A DNA stretch of 64,000 nucleotides, taken from contig JBLDXI010000013.1 in the NCBI GenBank assembly GCA_047495785.1, positions 868,001 to 932,000 on the forward strand. The letters run 5' to 3'. Every line of letters begins with the position of its first letter. Positions within the stretch are counted from its first letter, which is position 1. The stretch is from Lepidodermella squamata. Taxonomy: Eukaryota > Gastrotricha. Below the pieces are notes generated by a model. It had not been told where the DNA came from, made no database searches, and worked only from the letters and a program-made list of their open reading frames with translations. Both the position numbers and the translations under genes were made by a program. Shown one piece after another: positions 47,869 through 61,208 of the stretch.

Positions 47869-48939
47869 ATGGAGGAAACTGAGGTGAAAAAACCCAGCAA
47901 GAATTTCCGACGCAGACGTCGAGATTCCTCTGACGAAGGCGAGAAGTCAGACGAGGACCCGACTCTTCAGCAAGTCGAGGAAGCTCGCTTACTTCGCGAG
48001 ATGAAGAAGCGAAAACATGGTATCGATATAACTGCAATGATGCCATCTGGCAGTGATATGGGCGACTCAGAGCACATATCATCTGACGATCCTTTGCGCC
48101 TGAAATCGGGAGGCGGTTTGGCTAATATGAACGCTCTTCGTCAAATGGCCGCCGATGCTGCTGCAGCGACGACTTCGTCAATCGGTACGGCGTTTGCTGC
48201 TGAAACCAAACGTCGAGATGAGGATCTCGAACTGTAAGTTTTCAATATGAAATTGATGATATGGTAATTTCTCAATTCATTTTAGGTTGCGGTATGTCGA
48301 GGAGGAAATGAATCGGCGCCGCGGGGCCGGAGATGACAAAGATAGATCTGCTAGGCTGGCAGCGGCACGCGCTGCGAACCCGAAAGCTCAGTTGTTCGAA
48401 TTGCCCGACTACCTTAAAACTCGTTCAAAGCATAGCAAAAAAGAGGAGAATATGTCATCCCAAATGCTCACTGGCATTCCTGAAGTCGGTAAGAAATTTG
48501 CATCACGTTTTCATAAGAGCAGTATTACCAATTTCGCCTTTCAGATCTCGGAATTGATGCTAAAATGAAGAACATAGAAGAAACAGAGGCTGCGAAACAA
48601 AAGTTGTGGGAAGAGATGCGAAGCAAAAACGACGAGACTAGCGATTTTATCCCCACAAATTACGCAGTCAACTTCGTTCAACACAATCGATGGGCGAGTT
48701 CTACGACCAAAGTTGCGCCAAACGTTCAGGCTGCGTTCGTGCAAGCTCACGCGCGCAAGCAGGCGAACGAGGCGGAAAAAGCAGCCGAAGCTGCGGCTGC
48801 AGCTGCCAAAGTTGTTGTACAAATTTCAGAGCCTGGCAGCGAGGGCGTCGGGTTCATTCCTCCGCGACCGCCTGAGGAGCCGAAAGCGCACCTCCATAAA
48901 AAGCACCACAAAAAGCATCACAAGAAACGCGATGAGTAA
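47869..48939 (+). CDS. C9orf78/TLS1 (HCA59) homologue, spliceosome-associated
   Basis: 320 residues from three exons: 47869-48233, 48286-48488 and 48545-48939 (963 nt). Conserved blocks: FRRRRRDSSDE at the N-terminus, ETKRRDEDLEL, MLTGIPEVDLGIDAKMKNI and FIPTNYAVNFVQHNRW. Human C9orf78 is a spliceosome component and yeast Tls1 affects splicing of telomere-related transcripts; a splicing role is inferred from these. The C-terminus has an Ala/Glu helix and a His/Lys-rich end (KKHHKKHHKK). The 52-bp gap to HDDC2 ends with an acceptor-like TTTTAG five bases before the start codon. AATAAA is at 48976-48981. Confidence 0.92.
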
Positions 48940-48981
48940 TAATTCACTAATTGTTTCTAGTATTTTTATCTGTTGAATAAA

Positions 48982-49401
48982 AAATGACGGCTTTCACGCA
49001 ACCATTGACGTTTATTTTTTTCAACAATTTTCGGAGGTCATGTTACAGAAATGTTCATGTGTACGACAAGAACAATGTTTTGAAGCGAGGTCTGTGCGAA
49101 TGGGAAGAGTTATTTTTGAAACTATGACGTTATATCTGTGACGAGAATGTACAAGGACGTGAATAGACAAGAGCAGAAAATGAAGAAGCACTTTAATCGG
49201 AAAATTGCTAGTGATCTTATACGTTGCATCAAAAGGACGAAATTTGCATCTGATCCAACTGAAAATATAACGAAGAATCAACTAGAATAAGGGTAGACAA
49301 AGCGATCATAAATATAATCATTAACAATATAAAGCAAGACGAGTCTGTAAAATTTACATCCAGGTTTTTATTATTGGTAGTGTTAGCTCGGCAGTTGTAC
49401 C
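48982..49401. other. Convergent intergenic region
   Basis: About 420 bp between the 3' ends of the C9orf78 homologue (plus) and the calbindin gene (minus). Only 3' UTR sequence expected; nothing recognised. Confidence 0.4.
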
Positions 49402-50898
49402 TTATTTCTTCTCGCAATTCAAGTTCGAGAATTGAAGCAAAACGACCGTCAGCTCGTCGCGCTGTAAATTGCCATCTTTGTTGGTGTCACACGCATCCAT
49501 AACGGTTTTTTTGAAGGTCGCCAAGTCGGTGATGTGGTAAGACTGGTGCGTAAGCTCGAATAAATCCTGGCAAGAAAATAGCTGCATTTCACCACAATAT
49601 GACAATGTTCCAATACAATACCTTAAGGAAGCCCTCGAGCTCGAGCCCATCAATGGAACCGTTACCGTCGCGGTCGTAAGTTTTGAAAATTTCATCGAGA
49701 TCTTTCATGGTTATCTTATGGTTCAGCTTAAGATTCTTCGCTTCGAGGAGGTTCTCTTTCACCGGCAACAATCTAAAAGAATTTTTGAAATTCCTCTCTC
49801 AGAAACGAACGATTCAACTTACTTGGCCAGCTCACTGATCTGGAGTTGACCATCACCATTGACATCGAAAAGCTTCATCTGAAAATCGAAACTTTTATGC
49901 GAAATTAGTTTTGGTAGATGAAATAATTTACGATAACGTCAGCATATTCAGAAATCGATTCCTTGGGGACTTCTCGCTTGTGGGCCTTGAAGAGTTGGAA
50001 AATGAAATCTTCAAGCTCGTCCTTCTCGATGTAGCCGTTGCCGTTCTGGTCGTATTTGCGCCAGACCTTCATGAACTCCATCGAGTTGTCCAGCATGTTG
50101 TCGCGACGGAACAAGAGCAGGAAGTTTTCCTCCATCGGTAGAAGATGGGACAGCTCGCGAATTTCGATCTTTTCGTCCTTGTTCAAGTCGTACTTCTCCA
50201 TGAATTCCTTGCGAACCTTGACGAGCACCTCCTTTGTGATCTCCTTATCGCCCAGACCCGTGCTTTGAACCAGCTGCAAAATAAAATGCTCGAGTTCCGT
50301 GCCTTCGATCATACCATTACCTAAACATTAATTTAGTTAGGGATGAATGATTAAAGGTTTTAGGATGTTAACCAACCATCTTTGTCGTAGTTTTGCCAGA
50401 CCTGAAGAAACTGCGTAGCAGTCAGCTTCATGAAGGCCTTCGAGTGGTCGTCACGAAACTTTTTCAGCAAGTTCTCAGCCTCGGCCATTTTCTTTTTATC
50501 TTGACTGGATGCCTATTGAATTGGAAAAATCTTGATTTAGTTCACGCGAACAAATTTCTACCCAACGGCATTGCAACATGAAATAATGCAACATACATCA
50601 TTGAAGCCTTAGAAAGCAAGCCTTACTCAAACAAGCTCTTGACAATTATATTGATGGCAATAAAAGAAAAAAGCGGTCATAGTATCGATGCGATACTGCG
50701 TGAAGCAGATCATTTGCAACATGTACCATCAGCTGGTATTTGCGCGGTAGCTGAAGGTCGCGGTTAACACCGTGGTTATGCGGCGCGGCGAAGACAATAG
50801 ATAAAGCAAAAAATGCGGCATCATCACAGCGTTGAAGTATATGCATGCATTGATAAATAAACAAGCTAAATTACCTTTTGAAGCCCCTTTGACGCCAT
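49402..50898 (-). CDS. Calbindin-32-like hexa-EF-hand calcium-binding protein
   Basis: 306 residues from six exons: 50898-50875, 50512-50377, 50320-49932, 49878-49823, 49772-49622 and 49566-49402 (921 nt). Six EF-hand loops are seen, each with acidic residues at positions 1 and 12: DKDGNGMIEGTE, DLNKDEKIEIRE, DQNGNGYIEKDE, DVNGDGQLQISE, DRDGNGSIDGLE and DTNKDGNLQRDE. This is the calbindin D28k/calretinin/secretagogin/Cbp53E class, cytosolic calcium buffers and sensors common in neurons. Exon 1 is a 24-nt start exon (MASKGLQK) in frame with the next; translation could alternatively start at 50488 (MAEAENLLKK). Confidence 0.92.
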
Positions 50899-53800
50899 TT
50901 TAGCAGCAAAATTTCGGGTGAAGTTCAAAATTTGCGTGATATATTAAACTACCGCCTATACCCGTTTCCAGCGGACTGCAAAAATATGGGAATGGCAAAT
51001 GGCTATAGCCGACGAATCGAGTTTCGCGCAATCAGCGCGCGAATCGTCACTTTTCGCTATTAAAATCGACAAAATTTCATTAATGTCGAGCTGCAATAAC
51101 TGCGTGAGGCCAAGGCGTTGCCACAAATAAGCCGTCGAGTAGGCGATGAGCAAGAAAAGGCGATAGATTTTTGCGCGGGAGGATGTGGCATTTTTACGCC
51201 GAATCGAATTAAAATCGGCCGTGGCAATCAAAATAAAATGGCACCCAGAAATGACAACTTACAATGGTCCCACAGCACCCGCAAGACAGCGGGTTTTTTG
51301 AAGCTTAATTTTGCGCTATATTTTGGTGAGTAATAAAACCGCAAATGAAGATTTCTCTACATTTTCTGTCGTCGCCGCAAATTCTGAACACTTGGAATAT
51401 TTTAATAAATTTATTGATTGAAGTTGATGGATGATGGAGGGTGTTAGTATATTGCTTATATTAACACATTTATTTAGGGCGTGGCCGCAAAATTGCAGAT
51501 ATGATTTGCCCTGTTACGGCACCATCTCGGAATCAAGGATTCACCTAGCATACTATATTATTTAGCTTAACAGGCTAGGCTGGTGCAAAAAAGCGGGCAA
51601 AAGATGATCAAAGAAGCACTATTTGTTGTTCTTATCGGAAAAATCTGTAAAAAATGTAATACACCGGCGTCTAAACAAATCATCGACTGAACATCACTTT
51701 TAGCACCGAGAGTACATAGCATGGCGTTCATCGGCCTTCCGCGCCTTGAGGCAACGGATCCTGAAGCACGAAAAAACCAGGCCACGAAACTTTTTTGGGA
51801 AGCAATATCAACTCCCGATGATGCAATAAATAATTTTTACAGCATTGCAAATTTAAAATGACAGGTTTGTTCGAATATATTTTCAAGGACTATTTTTCTA
51901 TAAATTTTGCGAAATTTAATTCTGCGTTATCTGCGATACAACAACAAAATAAGTATCTAAGAAAAGTAAGAAAGTGTACGAAGAAAACCAGTAAATTTGA
52001 TTGTCCTTCCCAATCCTATTTCGCGCATCCTATTTTTTGTAATGCATGTGCTGAAAAATCAGGCGCGCAGATAGTGGCAGAAGCTTATTTCAGCAACAGC
52101 AATCGCACCGTGAAGTCAACTTTCACGCAAAAAAACCCACAAAAATACCGACACAATTATACAGGTGGTAACACTGACAAAGACAGGTACCATGGGTTAT
52201 TTTGAAGCCAGATACGAGCAAAGAAACAGCTGCTAGGATATGCATAGCAAAAAATCTTCGAAGCATGGCAAAGCTAAATCAATTATGGCCCGCAAGATGA
52301 TCAGAACAGCGAAATAATATTAAGGAATAAAAACCACTTACCATTATGTTTTTGTAGCGGCGTGGATTATTTCTACTGCTCTTGACGATAAAAATATGAT
52401 TAAAAAATGCGTGCACCTAGCGATATAGGAATATGAAATGAAAGTCAATTATTACATAAATAATTACAACATTATTGCGGCAGATATTAAGCTTATTCGA
52501 ACCTGAAAATCGCGTTGTGCTGGCGGAACGGATGTCTGGCGATCTGAGAAACACGCTGCGTTCGAGCTCGAAGCGTGTTGAGCCTAATAATTGCCATGTA
52601 ACGGCGCTGCGAAGGTGATGGCGCGCTGGTAGGTGGGTTTGGCCGCGGTAAAAATATGGATATAGCACATCTATCTGCGTAGCGGCTGGTACCAGAAAAC
52701 GATAATAATTACAATCTCACACGCGGGCTACACGATAATAGCACATGCGAAACGCTAACAATAACATGCCGCTCAGTGGGCTTCAAAGCAGTGGAACAGC
52801 TTCGCCGAGGCCGTTTCCACACAAGTACAAGGCGCGCACATGCTTTGATTAGCGCGTTCTGCTTAGCCGTGCTAATATCGATTTGCTTATAACTGTGTTA
52901 CATGGCCCGGGCTTGGCGAATTTAATGGCGCATCAACGCTGATATCTATATATTGTACCAAAATTTAGCAGCGACGAAGCAAAGGTTTATTAAACAAATC
53001 CTCCGATTTTTTCTCTATAGCTGATAAACTGAATCTATCATTCTTTGGCAGAGAACGAATGCGAATAAAACTGCGCCAAAAATAAAAAAGGGAACAGTCA
53101 AATCTGACAAGGGATTTGTATGAAAATTTATCACCTCCAAGGATTATGACCGGGTAAGAAATTCATACATATTTCCAACTTAGGAATGCTTGAGCTGGTT
53201 TCTATTCTTTAAAAACAAGAACTCTTCGGGGACATATATTATGATAGCCAAGTGCGCGGTGTATCATTCGGATTTTCAAGCGACGTCTCTTTATTATTAT
53301 AACTTATTATCGTCTTGTGGCGCGTGATGGCGCCAAGAGTAAATACTAGACAGGCATAAAAAATCGTATTCGTATCGCGTTGAACCGGCAACTAGTCGCA
53401 AAAAAAGTGATCAAGTGCTTCTTGGCGGAGGAAGTAATGTAAATCGTCTCGTTTTTTTCCTCACTCAAAGAGCGTCTGAACGCTGATTGTTCAACGCGGA
53501 TATAAAAATAATGCACGCTGCTCCACTTTTGTCACCGGCAACCGGCAGGTATATCTTGGCAAACTTGAGCTATATCGTTCTATTTTCATCATTGTTACAT
53601 ACGCGGTTGCTTTCACGGAATATAAGTGCTATGACTTCCTTTTTTCATCACGTCGGGAAGATGACGCCACCACGATGTAAGTTGAGAAAACTAGAATATC
53701 ATCATCGATGACTTTTTATTGATCAATTGATGCCGAACTTTCATTTCAAAATTAGTTAACGTTTCTATGTTTTGTACAGTCATAAGATAATCCATAGAAA

Positions 53801-54566
53801 TTTTAATAATTTATATTATATCAGTATCTAATTACGTCGCCATTGCACATGAAAAATTACGGAGATAAAGGTGTGATCCAACAATTTTTTTAACCATACA
53901 TCATGACGACTGAAAATGAATTGAAATTGAAAATATCGTCATGAAACTGCCATCTATAAAATATTTCAAGTTGTATATAATGTCTAACAAGAATAGAGCT
54001 GCGAGGAAATTAGAAGATCTACAAAATTAGTAACCATATTAGGCAGGTATAGTTTGTCGAAAACAATTATAATATAAAAATCACAAACATCATTTTTCTG
54101 CACTTTACCTCTTGAACGAACAAGATATAATATAATGTAATATAATATATAAATTACGCATTATTTTTGTTAATCACATGAAACAGTAGCGTATATTCCA
54201 TCAACGGGATTGTAAGAATCTACAATATTGATCATAATCATCAAAATTAAACTGTGCGTATTTCTAGCTTGAGTTGAAAAGAAATTTGGCTAAGTACTTG
54301 AAACAAATATTTGCTTCGAAAAACAATCGAACCGGCTTATAAATTACTCACTAGCCAGATCTGCTGGCCGAGGACGATCGATTTGCGGATGAGAACAGCC
54401 GGTTTGATTACTCACGGCCAAACAATTCGCAAATCATCATGGTTCAAAGGTTATTGCCGAGTTTTTGGATGTAAGAGATCATTGATTCGCGTTATCACAT
54501 ATTCAATCGAGACGATAGGACAATTATGATAAATCTAAAAGGTGCGCCTTGCTTGAAAACACGCTA
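50899..54566. other. 3.7-kb intergenic region between calbindin and the SLC6 gene
   Basis: The longest gene-free stretch. Around 50900-51000 it carries the calbindin promoter; the rest is AT-rich with short A/T runs (for example 54120-54155). Open frames here (longest about 115 codons at 51858-52205) show no known domain, signal peptide or splice structure. It could hold distant regulatory elements, but none can be pointed to. Confidence 0.4.
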
Positions 54567-57500
54567 TCATACTCTTAACCAATGTTTTAAGGTGAATCTC
54601 GTTATTGGTTGGCCATTCCTAATTCCTTCATGCTCCCATTCCGGAGATATCAACAAGGCAAGTCTCTGAATAGGAAAAAATAAGAATAAAAATCATCGGA
54701 GGACTTGACTGTATGTCTGACCTGTTTAGCTGAACCGCCATATGTAACGAACTTGTAAATGACAACGATGATGCAAATGGTCATCGGAATGATTGCGAAC
54801 GACCACCCAACGAGCATCGCCCACCACGGATAGGTGTAAACGCCGAACACGTCGCTGGCGTATTCGAGAGGTGAAACATCCATGAAACTGAACACAATTG
54901 TCAACTGAAACCGAGAAAGTAATGCGAGAACCACAAAAATATGGACCGTTTCTTACCAAGAGTAGACCGGGGCTGATGAATTTCCAACAAATTCGCCAGA
55001 AAATGCCCGGCTTGAATCCTAGCATGTAATTCATGTCTTTTTCCATTTGTTCGATTCCTATAAAATGAATTTAGCTGAATGATGATTTTATAGTAGTTTT
55101 GTTAGATTTTACCGTAGAACCACCCAACTGCAACAGCCTCGCCGAAAGTGGCGAATAGCAGATTCAGGCTTGCGCAATACCGATCCATCAGCGAGAAGAT
55201 GTAAATGCCACCATGCGTTACGTTGACTATAGATATGATGAAGGACGATCCAATGACTAGGAGAGTGAATATTTCGCGGCCATAGGCATGGCGCGTGATA
55301 AATGGCATTTCATCCTTGAGCCCTGTTAATACCGACTCCATTCCACCCATCTGTAAAAATGTTAAACTTGCACTTTGAAAACGCAGTTAACTTTGGAAAC
55401 TTACGGAACTGTCAATCCCCAAGGTGAAAAGCATGACGAAGAAGATGACGGCCCAGATGAAGGAACCCGGCAGGGTGCCTAGGGCTTCCGGGTAGACGAT
55501 AAACACAAGGCCAGGGCCGTCTTTGGCAACTTCCTGAATGCTGACATTGAGCGCCTGTGCCATGAATCCGAGGTAGGCAAATACGACAACGCCGGAGAAG
55601 ACGCTTGTTAAGCAGTTAACCACGATCGTGATCATGCAGTCACGATAACAATCGTGATGGAACCTATTGTACGACGAGAAGGCCAAGTGAACACCGAAGC
55701 CGGCGCCGACGGAGAAGAACACCTGAACGGCGGCTTCGATCCAAACCTCGGCCGTGAACAGCCGGTGCCACGTTGGCACGATGAAGTACTTGATGCCTTC
55801 ACCGGCGCCCTCCAGAAACAGCCCGCGAATAAGCAAGATGAAGAGAATAACGTAGGGCGCAATCGCGGTGAACCACACAACCTTACCAGACGACTTGACA
55901 CCCTGCCACAGGGAGAAGTAGAGAATCAAGAAGATGGACATCGTGCTGACTAGCAGGTCCCACTTTGGCGGACCGATGTGTTCGAAGTTGTAGCCTTGAA
56001 TCTCGAGAACTTTCAACTCGAAAAATTCGTACGCTGCCAGGGTGTTGTTGCCTGGCGTGTATGTGGTGTTCGTCTCGCTTGTGGAGAAGCACAGTGGGGT
56101 GTTCCACGCGTTTTGACAACTGGTCCACGGCAGTTTCATCGTCAGCGATGACCAAATGTAGAAGACGGACCAGCCGAGGATGACGTTGTAGTAGAACGAG
56201 ACGGCGTAGGCGATGAAGCATACGCAATAGCCGATGCCTTTGAATAGGGGTACGATTTTCCAGATAGCGGCCGGGCCGGCGCGGTGAAACTGGCCGAGTA
56301 CGACTTCCATGAAGAAAAGTGGCAGGCCGCCGAAAAGCAGCATAACGAAATAGGGAATGAGGAAGGCGCCGCCGCCGTTTTTGTAGCACAGGTATGGGAA
56401 GCGCCAGACGGTGGCGAGGTCAACAGCGAAGCCGATAGTCGCGATAAGGTAGTCGAGGCCCTTCGTCCAAGTCTCTCGACCGTCGGCATCAGCTGTGCCC
56501 TCTAGCTCGAGCTCTTTAAGGCCGACGCCCCAAGCCGGGTGCACGTCGTCGTCGCCATAGCCGCCAGTTCCGGCGCCGTTCGGACCGAAGGGTATTAGGG
56601 CTGTCGCGCTGGGCACGCTCGCATCTTCGAACGACTCAAGGTTCGGTTTGAGGTGCACCCGAGGTGCTTCCAGCGGAGACACTTGCATTTCGAATTCGTT
56701 GCTGGGTACGTCATTGGACGCTGAGGTGCGGCCGCCGGCGCCATTGCGCAATCGGGTGGTGTCAAACAGAATTACATCTTCGTTGACGACATTCACCAGG
56801 TTTGCATCGCCGTCATGGGATACGTGCTGCGGCCGTGCTGCGCCATAGGCCCGCCGGATCGTTTGCGCTTCGTTAGGATCCAGCTCAGGAATGGAGCCAT
56901 TCTGCTTATGCAAAACAATTGATAATTAGCACCTGATCTGCCTTATTCCTGTAAGTTACTTGTATTTGATCTCTAAAACGTACCCCATTTCCTATCCTTA
57001 TACCGAATAGAAGCCTATACCTGTATAGATTCCTGAGAGGTGCCTCGTATGTAGTAGCGACTAACTTAGCGCGCAACAGTAAGTTATACTATCGAAGAGC
57101 GATTTAATATTCTACCCTATTTAAATATCTGCTAACCACAAAACAAAGGAGCGGCATTTATAGATTCGACATAATGCAGTATTCATAATTTATAACTAAC
57201 ATGGAACAATGATTGGCGTAATTCAATTCGGAGAAATCCACTTGGTAGGTAAGTATCACCATTCCGAAAGGCAATTGACCTTATTTTCAGCCAGAATGGC
57301 ATTTTTGTCGGTGGGACAAACTGCCGGTTTTTCCCGAAAACGACAAGATCGTTAAAGTCAGTGATCAAGCTAAGGATGTATGCTTGAAAAATAAATTACA
57401 CCCATTATGGAAGACGTCCAACACCGAGGTCATTTAACGCGCTATGTCAACCCATCGAGCAAGAACAACTCCACCATCCTGTGACGGCATCACGTTAGGC

Positions 57501-60500
57501 TTCCGGTGCTGTTTATTCAGAAGGATAACGTGATGTTTTTTCAGCGTTTGAGCATGGAACCTCGCAGCGTTTTACTACGCGCGTTCACATATTAGCGAGA
57601 AATTTTACATCCTCGGTGAGAAGACATTATTAATCGCTTTTCATTATACGAAGCCTCCTACGTCTGAAATGCGTTCATGAATTTCTGCCGCTTGTTCAAG
57701 TTTTTAGTGAAGTTCATATTAAGCCGGAAAAAACATGAAATTATTAATAATAATAATTAATAATTGATATTATTATTATTATTAAAAATTTCACTTTTGG
57801 TCCTACTGTTAGGTTAGCCCAGTTGTGACTATAAGAGTTGTTGTGTCGGACTAAACCTAAAATGTTCGAAATACCAAGTAATGCACTCATCTTACTTCGT
57901 TTGAACCACTTGCGGTCGCACAAAGGCCGAATTTAGGAAGAAGCGAAATTTTGATTCGAACTACGTCGCCACATATAAGCAGTCCCTTGGATCTTTGACA
58001 GATGCCAACGCAAGTAGCTTGCTAAATGGTATCTCGCATTAGAAAGACTTATGATTTATTTAATAAACTGGATTTCTCTTAAACAGTTTTTTTCGCATAT
58101 TTAATTACTACGATTTCATTAATTATATAGGGTTGGCTTGATGCTTGATTGCGAAGGCTATTAACCTTGATTAATTTCATGCCCAGGAGAGCCTATGCCT
58201 AATCAATACAACTACATGGCTGATTTCGCAGAAAAATAAGTCTAAAATACAAGCTCTTCGGAGAGATGAGAAAACAAGGTATTAGAACGCAATGACGCAA
58301 TCAAAAGGTGGTAATAACCTCGCTCAACAAGGGCGTGTCCGATTTGACTGGTTGCATCGTGCGGCTATCCTCGATCCATCCGAAAATGCGTAATACACCG
58401 CTCATAAAGCTAGACGGTTGAATTATTTCTCGCCGCTTGTTAATAGTGACGAGCGAAGACGGCCGAAGAAGTAATGACGATTTTTTCATGATTGAGCAGC
58501 GGCCCGTAGAAATGGTGGCGAGAGACCAATTATTTATAATCGAGGCGAGAAGCGGTGCTACAATGTAGTTGTTGGGGACAAAAGTCGTGGGGAACTTTTT
58601 CTTATTTCCTACCCACTTCTTAATTTAAAAATGAGGTGCTGATTCAGGTTAGCAATATTACGGCAGAAAAAGGTCACCTACGCGCTAAATCGATTTAACG
58701 TGGTCGCCGCGGAGTGATAGGTTTCGGGAGTAAGTCTTACAAGCTCACCTACAATACTCGAGTTCGTTTATTTTTAAAGCGCACGGACAGGGCGAGTGGT
58801 GACTTAAAAACGGCTTAACTTAATAGCCTTTAATCCGCCATATTTTTTTGCTGAATCTAGAACCTGAGCTATATCAACTTTACCTGATCGGTGTTTGCTG
58901 CCAAAGCGTCGTACATAAGCAACGATGCATAGCTGCTAACTGAGTTGCGAATAGAAGACCGTTTGTTTAACGTTTTTGTCTGCACGCCGGCTGCTATAGG
59001 TCGCGGTGATGAGTTAACTACGACAACTGAAGGTACGGCTGGGTCGGAACCTTGTGGTGGGGGTGCCGCAACCACCTTTCTTGGCGAGGGCGAAGGTGGC
59101 GCATTTCTACTGGATCCTCGTGCTGCCATGAGCGCTCGGGCGGTAGGAGAGGGCTGCGATGATATCAAAAAGTTTCGCCTCTGCTGCGACAGTGTCAGAC
59201 CGGCAGTGTGTTCGGTCGAACCTGTGAAAGAATGAAAAAGTAAAATAAGGTTAATTTTGATACACGGACATGGTAGAAATAAAAAAAGATAGTAATTAGT
59301 ACTGTTGTGTTGGAAATCAGCTGGTAACTTCGCCGATCACTGGCCTCTTCTTCAAAACGCGCGTTTGAGGGGGCGTTCGAACAGCAAAATTAATGGCATT
59401 AAATGAGTCGAAAAATTTGAAGAGCGCGGGATTTATACTACTAATCCTCAAGTTATAATGAGGCAATAAAACAAGAAATTTTCTTGTCGTTTGTATCGGT
59501 AGCTCGTTCGCCTATATCGGTATAGGTGTCCTCTCCACGCTCATAATGTGTAGGCTGGCCGATAATAGCAATAGTATAGGTTTGAAGCGAAACTTCTTCC
59601 TTTTCAGTCCAAGCGTGAACGGCGAAATTCGTATAATATACTTTGTTTTACTACTTATCACGATCGGCGCTATAAGTCAACAGTTAGGCGCGACTCGGGG
59701 TGAATAGAAAAAACGTAAGGTATTATTGTTATGGCGATATTATTACTTTGTTGTTGATGACGTTGATGATCCTGATTGGCGCTGATTGCTGGCGTATTAA
59801 TTTTACTGCTACTGCTATGCTGCGGTTCCGTAGAAAGCGAATCGCGGCTATTTATGGCCGCATTATTATTAGCACACAAGCTACCCCTAATATTAAAAGC
59901 AGTATAGACATCGTTGTCGGTATAGATCGGCAGTGTCGAACGCGAGTGCAAGTCGTCGTCACGAGACGCCTGCTTGGCCGAGCGAATCGTCGACATTTTT
60001 TTGTTCTCGAGAGCCGCGCACACACAGGTGAAGAAAGCGCGCGGCTACGGCGGCGGTGGTTTTTGCGTAAACCCTAAACTAATAGCGGCTGCAGGCGACT
60101 ACGGGCGTCGTCGACAACGGCGGCAACGGAGCGCGAACTTGGATAGGCCGGAAATTCAATCTTGCTCCCAATCTCCGTTTTCATCGCTTACGATGCTGCG
60201 GCATTTCGTCTTTTTTCACTTCTCATTTCTTGGCGATGCAGCGCAGGTATATCGGCAAAGCGCCCAGGTGACGATGATGACGTCGACGAAACAATATAAA
60301 TCGCAGTGCAAGTAATGTATTATTATTACATAACATAAATAGAAACAATAGTAGAATAATGTTAAAATAGGAGGTCGATAGAAGTTGAGCTGGATTATTT
60401 AATGCGAACACTCGTTGGAAAACGAGAGGAAAAAAGGAGGGTGAACACAACATATACCTTGTAGTAGTACCGAGGTGTTGCGATTGCCGTTCATTTATAA

Positions 60501-61208
60501 AACAAATCCTGCGAATTGATCGGCGGCGCGATTATTTCGTCGCCGGCGCTCAAACTTTCATCCGTAAAGCTGCGGCACAGTTATACACGCGCGAGTTGAA
60601 AAACACATGTGCGCTTCCTAGCACGGTCGCGCGTTCGCACTTACGTCTTATATGCCGAAGTAACTTGCTAATTATTATTACTATTTTACTTTCCGATAAC
60701 TCAACTCCACTTTTTCGTCTTCTTCTTCTTCGCCGCTGCCTTTCAATTTCATCAAATCGAAGTGGGCTTCGCGCGCGCATGAAGAGTCGTTGCTTTGTTC
60801 CGCAGCTCGAGGTCAAGAGGCGCAACGCGAAAGCATGCGCGGCTGAAATACCTCGCTGCAGCCTTTTAGCAGAAATTGCTGTTTGTTTTACACTACTTAC
60901 GCTGATTAAAAAACGTGAAACGTCAATCAGACAAATTGGCACTGCTTACCTATCGAGTTGTAGTAGCTGACACTTCTTTGCTGGTGCAGCAGCAGGGGCG
61001 CGGCGGCGGCTGAGAAATCGGGAAGAATCGACGCTGTCTCGCTCTTGTCGATGAAAGATATGTCGTCCAGGTTGTCCATGAGAAAGTTATTTCCAACGCC
61101 ATTAACGTCATCGTGATTTATAGGCGTTTTCCCAGACGGTGGTGACAGAAGCGATAAAATTTTACGTGTTATACGCGCCGACATGTGTTCCAGTAATTTT
61201 CCTGCCAT
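54567..61208 (-). CDS. SLC6 catecholamine (dopamine-like) transporter with long N-terminus
   Basis: 904 residues from seven exons: 61208-60950, 59221-58884, 56901-55405, 55350-55113, 55057-54957, 54904-54722 and 54665-54567 (2715 nt); all phases fit. Twelve-helix neurotransmitter:sodium symporter fold. TM1 reads [20 protein letters not shown]; its Asp (about residue 360) is the amine-binding Asp of monoamine transporters. TM6 (FFSVGAGFG), TM8 (LGIDSSMGGMES) and the C-terminal TLKHWLRV (compare dopamine transporter TLRHWLKV) support a dopamine/catecholamine transporter. The extracellular loop has N-glycosylation sequons and the Cys pair. The cytosolic N-terminus is about 345 residues, versus roughly 60 in vertebrates. 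The Na1-site Asn of TM1 is Thr here (codon 56412-56410). Introns 1 and 2 are 1.7 and 2.0 kb, long for this region. Confidence 0.88.
59747..59996 (-). CDS. Candidate alternative first exon of the SLC6 transporter
   Basis: Inside intron 1 of the SLC6 gene. An ATG at 59996 opens a Ser/Asn-rich frame ([17 protein letters not shown]...) that reaches a donor AAA|GTAATA at 59747 after 250 nt, i.e. phase 1, exactly the phase needed to join exon 2 at 59221. This would swap the first 86 residues for a different 83-residue N-terminus. Support is open frame plus phase match only. Confidence 0.4.

Noticed and set aside
51858-52205. 115-codon plus-strand frame in the calbindin-SLC6 gap
   Set aside because: No recognisable domain or signal peptide; Lys/Asn/Phe-rich as expected from random AT-rich DNA.
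60550-60942. 130-codon Arg-rich minus-strand frame next to SLC6 exon 1
   Set aside because: Lies in SLC6 intron 1; composition follows an oligo-pyrimidine tract on the other strand, and no phase-compatible splice use was found.
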